In this document: positions 1 to 5,856 of the stretch, piece after piece | Layout: each line of letters starts with the position of its first letter | Numbering within the stretch: the first letter of the stretch is position 1 | Assembly (NCBI GenBank): GCA_023432075.1 | Contig: JAEYVD010000335.1 | Location: 1-9,886 of the forward strand | From: Pseudomonadota bacterium | Lineage (GTDB): Bacteria; Pseudomonadota; Gammaproteobacteria; Burkholderiales; Burkholderiaceae_B | Direction of reading: 5' to 3' | DNA length: 9,886 bases | Position numbers and translations under genes: made by a program | The notes under the pieces: generated by a model | What the model was told of the DNA's origin: nothing | Databases searched by the model: none | The model's input: only the letters and a program-made list of their open reading frames with translations

Positions 1-157
1 AGCCCAGTTCGGCCGCGCGGGCGGTCAGTTCCTCGGGGTGCGAGGCGCCTTGCAGGAAGGAAAAATTGGACTGGCATTGCAGCTCGGCATAGCCGGGCAA
101 CTGGGCCAGGGTCTCAGCCGGGTCCAGTGGATCGGGGGCGTCGTCGTCCCTGCGCAT
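1..157 (-). CDS. dnaE2: Error-prone DNA polymerase DnaE2, N-terminal fragment (runs off window)
   Basis: Translating the minus strand from the ATG at 157-155 gives 52 codons, starting MRRDDDAPDPLDP and continuing GYAELQCQSNFSFLQGASHP. This is the opening of the PHP domain of the DnaE2/ImuC branch of C-family polymerases. The family carries out translesion synthesis after DNA damage and does the actual nucleotide insertion together with ImuA and ImuB. The start lies 1 nt after the imuB stop (TGA-C-ATG). No clear Shine-Dalgarno precedes it, so translational coupling to imuB is likely. In replicative DnaE this region usually carries a His-x-His metal-binding pair; here the matching residues read Gln-Cys-Gln. 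The polymerase core lies outside the window. Identification rests on the N-terminal motif plus the cassette context. Confidence 0.9.
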   Translation of the reverse strand, partial: MRRDDDAPDPLDPAETLAQLPGYAELQCQSNFSFLQGASHPEELTARAAELG

Positions 158-158
158 G

Positions 159-1628
159 TCAGGCGTACAGGCCGTGCAGGAACCAGCGCGCGTCCTCGGC
201 GTCGCGCTCGCGGTAGATCCAGTAGCGCGCGCCGGCCGCGTCTTCGGCGACGAAGTAATCGCGCACGGTCAGGGCCGGGTCCCACCACCCGCTTTCGATG
301 CGCTCGGGGCCGCGCATCAGCCGCAGCGCCTGGCCGCCGTAGTGAGGCCGATGACCAGACAGCTTCAGGGGCTGCGGGGTTTCCAGCAGCCAGAACGGCC
401 GGTCAAGCAGCGGCGGCAGCGGGTCGGGACGTTCTGGCGCGGCCAGCGCGTCGGTCCATGCGTTGGCGCTTTCGGGACGATGGTCGGCGGTGGGCCGGGC
501 ATGGCGCACCCGGTCGCGGCCCAGCCGCGCCACCAGCAGGTCCAAGAGCCGCGCGTGGTCGGCGGCGGTGCCGCCCGGCTCGGGGAACAAGGTGGTGCTG
601 GCGGCAGGCTGCTCGACGGTGTCGGGCGCGTGCAGCGTCACCGCGATGACGGGGGCTTCCAGCGTGAAGTGGTTCAGTTTTTCGCGCAGCAGATGCAGAA
701 GCTGCGAGGCCTGCCAGATGGGCTGGGCCAGCGCGATTTCCAGTTCGGTCGGCGGGCGGGCGTGGCGGCCGCGTTCGTGATCCATGCTGAGCACCACGCG
801 CCGCACGGCCAGTTGCCGGGCGGTCAGCCAGCCGCCCAGCTGCTCGGCCAGCCGGCCCGCCACCGCCAGCACGGCGTCGGTGTGCTCCATATAGTCCATG
901 AGCTCGATCCGCCGCGAAAACTGGTTGGGCGGTTCGAGCCAGCGGTAGAGTTCGGGCGTCTGGCCGTAGGCGGCGTCCAGCGCCTGCAGCAGATCGGGCG
1001 CGCTGCGCCGCTGCAGGCCCGCGCGGGGCAGGGCGCGCAGGTGCGCCAGCGTGTGGCAGCCAATGTCGTCCAGCCAGTTGCGGCGGCCTTGCGCCTGGGG
1101 CAGCAGCGACAGGGGCAGGGCATCGAGCCGCCGCGCCAGGGTGGGCAGCTTGAGCGTGCGGCGGGGCACGCCCCGGCCGGCGCGCCGCGCCAGCAGCCAG
1201 GCGCCCGTGGCCGTGGGCGCCATGCCCAGCGACACCCGCAGATCCAGCGCGCGCAGCGTGGCGGCCACCCGCCGGCTCAGCGCCCGCGGTCCGCGAAAGA
1301 ACATCAGGCTGGCGCCCACATTGAGCAGCACGGTGTCGCCGTCGGCCAGCGCGATTTCGGGGGTGTACTGCAAGAGGGCCAGCGCCGCGCCCTGCAAGGC
1401 GTCGGCTTCAGCCTGCGGCTGGCGGGGCAGCAGTTCCACGCCAGGCGCGATGGCCGCCGCGCCCGCGCGGCGCATGCCGGGCGTCACGCCGGCCTGGCGG
1501 GCGGCGGGCGTCAGGGCGGCCACACGTTCCTGGTCCAGAACGGCGAACGCCTGCTGTTCATGCGGCCAGTGCGGGCGTATGGCGTCCAGCGGCAGGCAGC
1601 GCAGGTATGCGGCGATCCAGAGGCGCAT
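159..1628 (-). CDS. imuB: ImuB, inactive Y-family polymerase-like mutagenesis protein
   Basis: This 489-residue protein is the adaptor of the ImuA-ImuB-DnaE2 mutasome. In studied bacteria ImuB links the error-prone polymerase to the sliding clamp. The Y-family fold is recognisable from residue 1 (MRLWIAAYLRCLPLD). The catalytic acids are absent: the N-terminal strand has no Asp, and the usual acidic motif of the palm reads LLNVGASLMFF (101-111), with Asn where an acid would sit. Helix-hairpin-helix-like sequence follows at about 165-205 and the little-finger region at about 235-335. The C-terminal tail is ImuB-specific (GPERIESGWWDP at 440-451, then RDYF and WFLHGLYA). A segment ending in TTLFPE (345-350) may be a degenerate clamp-binding motif. 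The N-terminus fits the family, although no Shine-Dalgarno precedes this ATG; the upstream 20 nt are pyrimidine-rich. The first 71 nt overlap imuA, which suggests coupled translation. Confidence 0.93.
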   Translation of the reverse strand: MRLWIAAYLRCLPLDAIRPHWPHEQQAFAVLDQERVAALTPAARQAGVTPGMRRAGAAAIAPGVELLPRQPQAEADALQGAALALLQYTPEIALADGDTVLLNVGASLMFFRGPRALSRRVAATLRALDLRVSLGMAPTATGAWLLARRAGRGVPRRTLKLPTLARRLDALPLSLLPQAQGRRNWLDDIGCHTLAHLRALPRAGLQRRSAPDLLQALDAAYGQTPELYRWLEPPNQFSRRIELMDYMEHTDAVLAVAGRLAEQLGGWLTARQLAVRRVVLSMDHERGRHARPPTELEIALAQPIWQASQLLHLLREKLNHFTLEAPVIAVTLHAPDTVEQPAASTTLFPEPGGTAADHARLLDLLVARLGRDRVRHARPTADHRPESANAWTDALAAPERPDPLPPLLDRPFWLLETPQPLKLSGHRPHYGGQALRLMRGPERIESGWWDPALTVRDYFVAEDAAGARYWIYRERDAEDARWFLHGLYA

Positions 1629-2262
1629 GGCGGGGAGAAGAGGGGGTAAGGGCGCCGGGTTCCAGACCCACGTACAGCGGGGTGTCGCAGACAGGCCCCC
1701 GGCGCTTCAGTATGTGTACGGACAGGCCGCCCGGCGCGGGCGCCAGCGCCAGCCGCAAGGCGGCGGGCGTGGCGCTTTGGGCGGCGCGGGACGGGCGCAC
1801 GGCGATGAACAGCAGGTCGCTGGCCTGGGCCGCCAGGTGCAGGCGGCGCAGGGATTCCGGGCGCACGTGGGGCAGCCAGCAGATCAGCGCGCCGCAACTG
1901 GCGTTCTTCAGGATCTGTTCGCTGGCCCACAGCGCATCCACCGGTTTTTCCGGCGCCACCCACAGCAGTTGCCGGGGATCCAGCCGCCAGCTCATCCAGC
2001 TGGCGATGTGCGGAACATGGGGAGGCTGCACCAGGGCAATGGGACGCCGCGTTTCCAGTTGGGCCAGCGCGGGACGCAGCAGGCGGATTTCTCCGATGCC
2101 GGGGTGGGGAGTCAGCAGCTCGACGAGCGATCCCAGCGGCCAGCCGTTATCCGGCAGTTCGGCCGAGAGCGCCGCATGCCCGGTTGGCAGGGTGCGTGCG
2201 GCGCCTTTGGCCAACTGCGTGGCGCGCCACAATGCAGGATGGATACGTTCGGGGGACTGCAT
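1558..2262 (-). CDS. imuA: ImuA, RecA-like translesion synthesis accessory protein
   Basis: This is a 234-residue protein, first gene of the SOS mutagenesis cassette. ImuA proteins resemble the RecA/SulA fold and work with ImuB and DnaE2 in damage-induced mutagenesis. The start ERIHPALWRATQLA is typical of betaproteobacterial ImuA. The segment GWPLGSLVELLTPHPGIGEI (40-59) occupies the place of the RecA Walker A region but lacks the GKT/GKS signature (it reads GIGE), so ATP binding by a normal P-loop is doubtful. HILKRRGP (183-190) is another characteristic stretch. The ATG at 2262-2260 lies 25 nt downstream of a LexA box and has only a weak ribosome-binding sequence. The 3' end runs 71 nt into imuB, longer than usual for an operon overlap. 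The last 23 or so residues are Pro/Ala-rich and may be a dispensable tail. Confidence 0.9.
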   Translation of the reverse strand: MQSPERIHPALWRATQLAKGAARTLPTGHAALSAELPDNGWPLGSLVELLTPHPGIGEIRLLRPALAQLETRRPIALVQPPHVPHIASWMSWRLDPRQLLWVAPEKPVDALWASEQILKNASCGALICWLPHVRPESLRRLHLAAQASDLLFIAVRPSRAAQSATPAALRLALAPAPGGLSVHILKRRGPVCDTPLYVGLEPGALTPSSPRHAPLDRRIPALPAAGRHTPALAA

Positions 2263-2287
2263 GGCAAAAACGCCCGGTGTTCAATAC

Positions 2288-2303
2288 CTGTATAAATATA
2301 CAG
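2288..2303 (-). promoter_or_regulatory. LexA (SOS) box upstream of imuA
   Basis: The sequence CTGTATAAATATACAG matches the gammaproteobacterial/betaproteobacterial LexA consensus CTGT-N8-ACAG exactly, with an AT-rich near-palindromic centre. It lies 25 nt before the imuA start, where LexA would block the promoter until RecA-triggered cleavage. TACAAT at 2310-2305 and TATATT at 2300-2295 (minus strand) could serve as -10 elements, but I see no convincing -35. The box is also 175 nt upstream of the divergent ypfH start, so an effect on that gene is possible but not indicated. Confidence 0.92.
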
Positions 2304-2467
2304 TATTGTACCGGGCTTTGCGCCGGCAGGTCGTATCGAAAAATGCCCCGGACGGCGGGCCATCGGGCGGCACGCGCAGAAAAGCCTGGCAATGTGCAAG
2401 CCCGGCCAGGCGCGGCGCATTTTACAATCCCGCAATCGGGGCGCATTCCACGGTCCCAGCCCTGCAC

Positions 2468-2471
2468 GGAG
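2468..2471 (+). promoter_or_regulatory. Ribosome-binding site that fixes the ypfH start
   Basis: GGAG lies 7 nt before the ATG at 2479. This supports that start over the in-frame ATG at 2392, whose extra 29 residues have no counterpart in the esterase family and include intergenic-looking sequence. Confidence 0.65.
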
Positions 2472-2478
2472 CAGTTTC

Positions 2479-3183
2479 ATGGCGTCTTCCAGTTCTATCG
2501 AATTCCTTCCCGATCCGGGCGTCGACGTGCGCCAGCTCTTCATCCTGCTGCATGGCGTGGGCGGATCGCCCGCCAACCTGGAGCCCCTGGCCCAGGCGGT
2601 GCGCGCGGCCTTTCCGAGCGCGGCGGTGCTGATCCCCGAAGGCTTCGAGCCCTTCGATGGCGGCGGCGCCGGCCGGCAGTGGTTCTCGGTGCGCGGCGTT
2701 ACCGACGACAACCGCGTCGACCGCGTGGCCCAGGCCTTGCCGCGCCTGGAAGCCTACGTGCACGATGCGCAGGCCCGTTTCGGCTTGCTCCAGTCCGACA
2801 CCGCGCTGGCCGGCTTTTCGCAGGGCGCCATCATGGCGCTGGAGCTGGTGCAGGCCCACGACGGCATGGCCGGACGCGTGATCGCGTTTTCGGGCCGCTA
2901 CGCGCAACTGCCCAAAAGCGCCCCGCAGTACACCACCATCCATCTGCTGCATGGCGCCGACGATCCGGTCATGAGCGTGTCGCAGGCCCAGGCGGCCCAG
3001 GCCCGCCTGGCCGAACTGCACGGCGATTCCACCATCGACATCGCCACCCACGTCGGCCACGAACTGCATCCCGCCCTGATCCAGCGCGCCATCGTGCGCC
3101 TGCAGACCTGCGTGCCGCTGCGCAGTTGGGAAGCGGCGCTGGGGCTGAACCAGACGCCGCCGGACGGGACGACGGTGCATTGA
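2479..3183 (+). CDS. ypfH: YpfH-like serine esterase (alpha/beta hydrolase, carboxylesterase type)
   Basis: This is a 234-residue cytosolic alpha/beta hydrolase, almost the length of E. coli YpfH as I recall it. Several stretches match that protein closely: GRQWFSVRGVTDDNR (65-79), GFSQGAIMALE (112-122) and RVIAFSGRYAQLP (133-145). The oxyanion/lid start LLHGVGG is at 23-29. The catalytic triad is visible as Ser114 in GFSQG, Asp162 in HGADDP and His194 in VGHE. YpfH and its relatives hydrolyse short-chain esters in vitro; the physiological substrate is unknown. The stop overlaps the next start by 1 nt (TGATG), so the esterase and the IclR regulator are translated as a pair. Whether the esterase serves the catabolic operon downstream or is simply a housekeeping neighbour cannot be decided from sequence. 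Confidence 0.88.
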   Translation: MASSSSIEFLPDPGVDVRQLFILLHGVGGSPANLEPLAQAVRAAFPSAAVLIPEGFEPFDGGGAGRQWFSVRGVTDDNRVDRVAQALPRLEAYVHDAQARFGLLQSDTALAGFSQGAIMALELVQAHDGMAGRVIAFSGRYAQLPKSAPQYTTIHLLHGADDPVMSVSQAQAAQARLAELHGDSTIDIATHVGHELHPALIQRAIVRLQTCVPLRSWEAALGLNQTPPDGTTVH

Positions 3184-3965
3184 TGGCGCCCCGCGCGAGC
3201 GACGCCGTCGGCGGCGCGCAAAGCATTTTTCGCGTGCTGCGCATCCTGAAATACGTCGGGGCGGCCCCGGCGCGTGGCGTGGGCCTGACGGACGTGGTGC
3301 GCGATGTCGGCCTGACGCCGCCCACCGCGCATCGCATGCTCACGGCCCTGCTGCAGGAAGGCTTTCTGTCGCTCAATCCGCGCCTGAAGACCTACAGTCT
3401 TGGCCGCGAGTCCTACATCCTGGGGCTGGCGGCCGAAAGCCGGCACGGCATCAAGGCCATCGCCGAATCGGCCGTGCTGAGGCTGGCGCAGTCCACGGGC
3501 GACACCAGCTTCCTGTCGGTGCGCTCCGGGCACGAAGCGGTCTGCGTGGACCGCAAGACGGGCGACTTTCCCATCAAGATCCTGACGCTGGAAGTCGGCC
3601 ACCGCCGCCCGTTGGGCGTTGGCGCGGGCAGCCTGGCCTTGCTGGCGTTCCTGCCCAATGACGATATCGAACGCGTGCTGGCGCGCTACGACGCCAGCGC
3701 GGCGCCCGACCTGCCATCGACCGACATGCTGCGCGAGGACATCGCCGCCGCGCGCCGGAACGGCTATGCGTTGAACCCGGGCCGCATCATTCCGGACATG
3801 CTGGGCGTGGGGGTGCCGGTGCTCGACCGCGAGCAGCACGTGGTGGCGGCGCTGAGCGTGGCAGCCATCCGGTCGCGCCTGTCCGGCGCGCGCCTGGCCG
3901 ACGTGGTGGCCGCGCTGCAGCGCGCGGCGGCGGAATTGTCGGCGGACCTGGCCCCGCGCGTCTGA
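3183..3965 (+). CDS. IclR-family transcriptional regulator
   Basis: This is a 260-residue DNA-binding regulator. A winged helix-turn-helix occupies about 12-72 (QSIFRVLRILKYV, then LTDVVRDVGLTPPTAHRML with the recognition helix, then the wing near TYSLG). An IclR effector-binding domain occupies about 80-255, including RRPLGVGAGSLALLA (141-155) and RRNGYALNPGRIIPDMLGVGVPV. Family members bind small organic acids or aromatics and repress or activate catabolic and transport operons. I chose the ATG overlapping the ypfH stop because the reading frame upstream is esterase sequence in another frame. The gene ends 36 nt from the convergent SDR, placing it beside a Bug/ThDP/SDR operon whose promoter carries palindromes of the expected kind. 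That makes it the likely regulator of that operon (inference). Confidence 0.92.
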   Translation: MAPRASDAVGGAQSIFRVLRILKYVGAAPARGVGLTDVVRDVGLTPPTAHRMLTALLQEGFLSLNPRLKTYSLGRESYILGLAAESRHGIKAIAESAVLRLAQSTGDTSFLSVRSGHEAVCVDRKTGDFPIKILTLEVGHRRPLGVGAGSLALLAFLPNDDIERVLARYDASAAPDLPSTDMLREDIAAARRNGYALNPGRIIPDMLGVGVPVLDREQHVVAALSVAAIRSRLSGARLADVVAALQRAAAELSADLAPRV

Positions 3966-4001
3966 TCGCGTCCCGGCCAGTCCGATACCGCCGGCTTTGC
4001 G

Positions 4002-4796
4002 CTAGCGTCCCGCGCAGGCCTTGCCGCCATCGACCGGCAGGCACACGCCGGTGATGTACTTGGCCTCGTCGCTTGCCAGAAACAGCGCGGCGTGTGCCAC
4101 GTCCCAGGCGTCGCCCATCCGCCCCATGGGGCTGGCGGCATTGCGCCGCCGCCGCATTTCCTCGACGTCATCGAACTGGCCCGCGATCTGTTTGTAGATC
4201 AAGGGGGTGTCGATGACGCCGGGCAGCACCGCATTCACGCGGATATTGTCCGGCGCGTAACGCACGGCCAATGACCGCGTCAGGTGGTTCAATCCGGCCT
4301 TGGCGGCGTAGTAAGAGGTGTACGGATAGGAATTCACCTGGATCGAGGCTAGCGACGAGATGTTGACGATGCTGCCCGCGCCCTGCGCCAGCATGGCGGG
4401 CAGCACATGCTTGCAGGTCAGGAACACGCCGGTCAGATTGGTGTCCAGCACGCGATGCCAGCTCTCCTCGGTGGCCTCGATGGGGTCGCCCATTTCCGTG
4501 ATGCCCACGTTGTTGTGCAGCACGTCGATGCGCCCGGCGGCCGCCAGCACGGCGGCGACCGCCGCCTGGATCTGCCCGGAATCCGTCACGTCGGCGGTCA
4601 ATGCCTGGCAGCGGCCGCCTTCGGCTTCGATGATGCCGCAGGTTTCGCGGGCGGCCTCCGGCCGCAGATCCACGGCAAATACCCACGCGCCTTCGCGTGC
4701 GTATAGGGCCGCCGCGGCCTTGCCGTTGCCCCATCCCGGCCCGGACGAGCCCGCGCCAAACACCAGCGCCACCTTGTCTTTCAGCCGCTGACCCAT
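4002..4796 (-). CDS. Short-chain dehydrogenase/reductase (NAD-type SDR)
   Basis: This is a 264-residue classical SDR with a Rossmann fold. The nucleotide-binding glycine motif reads FGAGSSGPGWGNG (13-25), an extended variant of TGxxxGxG. Asp43 at the end of strand 2 (FAVDLRP) points to NAD rather than NADP. NNVG is at 95-98, the active-site Asn is N120, Ser147/148 lies in VNISS, and the YxxxK pair is Tyr162/Lys166. The end (FLASDEAKYITGVCLPVDGG) is typical of the family. The enzyme should interconvert an alcohol and a ketone; the substrate is not evident. The ATG at 4796-4794 is preferred over one 24 nt upstream because it is 1 nt after the Bug stop (TGA-C-ATG) and preceded by a GGCGGA-like site. 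It is the last gene of the operon. Confidence 0.92.
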   Translation of the reverse strand: MGQRLKDKVALVFGAGSSGPGWGNGKAAAALYAREGAWVFAVDLRPEAARETCGIIEAEGGRCQALTADVTDSGQIQAAVAAVLAAAGRIDVLHNNVGITEMGDPIEATEESWHRVLDTNLTGVFLTCKHVLPAMLAQGAGSIVNISSLASIQVNSYPYTSYYAAKAGLNHLTRSLAVRYAPDNIRVNAVLPGVIDTPLIYKQIAGQFDDVEEMRRRRNAASPMGRMGDAWDVAHAALFLASDEAKYITGVCLPVDGGKACAGR

Positions 4797-4797
4797 G

Positions 4798-5775
4798 TCA
4801 TTCCGCCGAGATGTGCGCAAAGTCGGCGACCTTCTTCCACTTGGCCACGTCGCCCTGGATCATCGCGGCAAATGCCTCGGGCTTGTCGGCGACCACATAC
4901 GCGCCCACGCCCGCGTACTTGGCCTGCACGTCCTTGTCCGCCAGCGCCTTGCGGGATGCGTCGTTCAGCTTGGCCAGCACGTCCTTGGGCAAGCCCGCAG
5001 GCGCCAGCAGGCCATTCCACATTTCCGCGTCGTAGTCCGGCAGACCCACTTCCGCGAATGTCGGCACGTCCGGCAACTGCGGCAGGCGGGACTTGGCGGC
5101 CACCACGATCGGGCGCAGGTTGCCCGACTGGATGTGCGCCATCGATGACGCGGCCGTATCCCACAGGATGGGCACCTGGCCGGCGATGACGTCATTGAGC
5201 GCGGGACCCGTGCCGCGATACGGCACGTGCATCATGTCCAGGCCCGACAGCGACTTGTAATACTCCATCGCCATATGGGTGGCGCCGCCGTTGCCGGACG
5301 AGGCGTACGAATATTTGCCCGGGGCGCCCTTGATCAGGGCGGTGAACGACGCATAGTCCTTGGCCGGGAAGTTCTTGTTCACGACGATCACGCCAGGCAC
5401 GCGGATGATCTGCGTGACCGGCGTGAAATCCTTCACCGCGTCGTAGGGCAGGTTCTTGTACACGGCAGGGTTGGTGCCGTTGGTGCTGGACGTGCCCAGC
5501 AGCAGCGTGTAGCCGTCCGGGGCGGCCGACGCCACGGCGCGGCTGCCCACGGTGCCGCCCGCGCCGCCGCGGTTCTCCACCACGACCGGCTGGCCGATCT
5601 GCTTGGCCAGCGCTTCGGCAAAGATGCGCCCGACCACGTCCGAGGTGCCGCCCGGCGGGAAGGGCACGATCAGGCGGATGGGACGGTCGGGGTAGGTGGC
5701 CTGCGCCGCGGCGGCGCCCGCCAGCGACAGGGTTGCCGCGGCGGCCGCGAGCTTGATCCAGGTTCTGCGCTTCAT
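4798..5775 (-). CDS. Bug-family (TctC-type) periplasmic solute-binding protein
   Basis: This is a 325-residue extracytoplasmic binding protein of the tripartite tricarboxylate transporter family, which captures organic acids in the periplasm. A signal peptide covers 1-26, with likely cleavage after AQA. Its n-region (KRRTWIK) also resembles a twin-arginine motif. The mature protein begins TYPDRPIRLIVPFPPGG, the hallmark of Bug proteins, followed by VVVENRGGAGGTVGS (64-78) and the ligand-loop region PDGYTLLLG. Later conserved parts include MHVPYRGTGPALNDVIAGQV and FAEVGLPDY. No TctA/TctB membrane genes are in the window; orphan Bug proteins that share transporters are common in Bordetella-type genomes. 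The gene follows the ThDP enzyme by 60 nt, with a strong Shine-Dalgarno, and its stop is 1 nt before the SDR start. The ligand is unknown, probably a carboxylate. Confidence 0.95.
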   Translation of the reverse strand: MKRRTWIKLAAAAATLSLAGAAAAQATYPDRPIRLIVPFPPGGTSDVVGRIFAEALAKQIGQPVVVENRGGAGGTVGSRAVASAAPDGYTLLLGTSSTNGTNPAVYKNLPYDAVKDFTPVTQIIRVPGVIVVNKNFPAKDYASFTALIKGAPGKYSYASSGNGGATHMAMEYYKSLSGLDMMHVPYRGTGPALNDVIAGQVPILWDTAASSMAHIQSGNLRPIVVAAKSRLPQLPDVPTFAEVGLPDYDAEMWNGLLAPAGLPKDVLAKLNDASRKALADKDVQAKYAGVGAYVVADKPEAFAAMIQGDVAKWKKVADFAHISAE

Positions 5776-5784
5776 GAGGTTTGT

Positions 5785-5790
5785 CTCCTT
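5785..5790 (-). promoter_or_regulatory. Strong Shine-Dalgarno of the Bug gene
   Basis: The minus strand reads AAGGAG, 9 nt before the ATG. It is the best ribosome-binding site among the operon's genes, consistent with the higher protein need of a periplasmic binding protein. Confidence 0.7.
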
Positions 5791-5815
5791 GCTTGATATT
5801 GTTTTGTGTATCGAA

Positions 5816-5856
5816 CCGGGCGATGCGCGACGCCCTCAGGCGATGCGGTCGCCCGG
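5816..5856 (-). repeat. GC-rich inverted repeat spanning the ThDP-enzyme stop codon
   Basis: CCGGGCGA (5816-5823) and TCGCCCGG (5849-5856) are perfect 8-bp complements separated by 25 nt that contain the TGA stop. A shorter alternative stem, GGGCG/CGCCC (5818-5822 with 5831-5835), lies just after the stop. No U-run follows, so this is not a standard terminator. It could slow ribosomes or protect an mRNA end between the enzyme gene and the Bug gene. Confidence 0.45.

Noticed and set aside
156..1649. Long plus-strand open frame of 497 codons
   Set aside because: It is antisense to imuB, Gln/Gly/Arg-rich with no family resemblance, as expected from GC-rich codon bias opposite a real gene.
2423..2428. 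TACAAT as a -10 element for ypfH
   Set aside because: It matches the -10 consensus well, but no acceptable -35 lies 16-18 nt upstream, so I do not list a promoter; the rest of the 2304-2467 gap shows nothing else I can support.
2392..2478. Earlier in-frame start for ypfH
   Set aside because: The extra 29 residues do not resemble esterase sequence, and GGAG stands at correct spacing only before the ATG at 2479.
2184..3182. Long N-terminal extension or fusion upstream of the IclR regulator
   Set aside because: The extension reads through the imuA start region, the LexA box and ypfH in a wrong frame. The helix-turn-helix domain begins just after the ATG at 3183.
3973..3994. Hairpin between the convergent IclR and SDR genes as terminator
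   Set aside because: CCGGC/GCCGG gives only 5 bp with a 12-nt loop and just three T residues after it, too weak to call.
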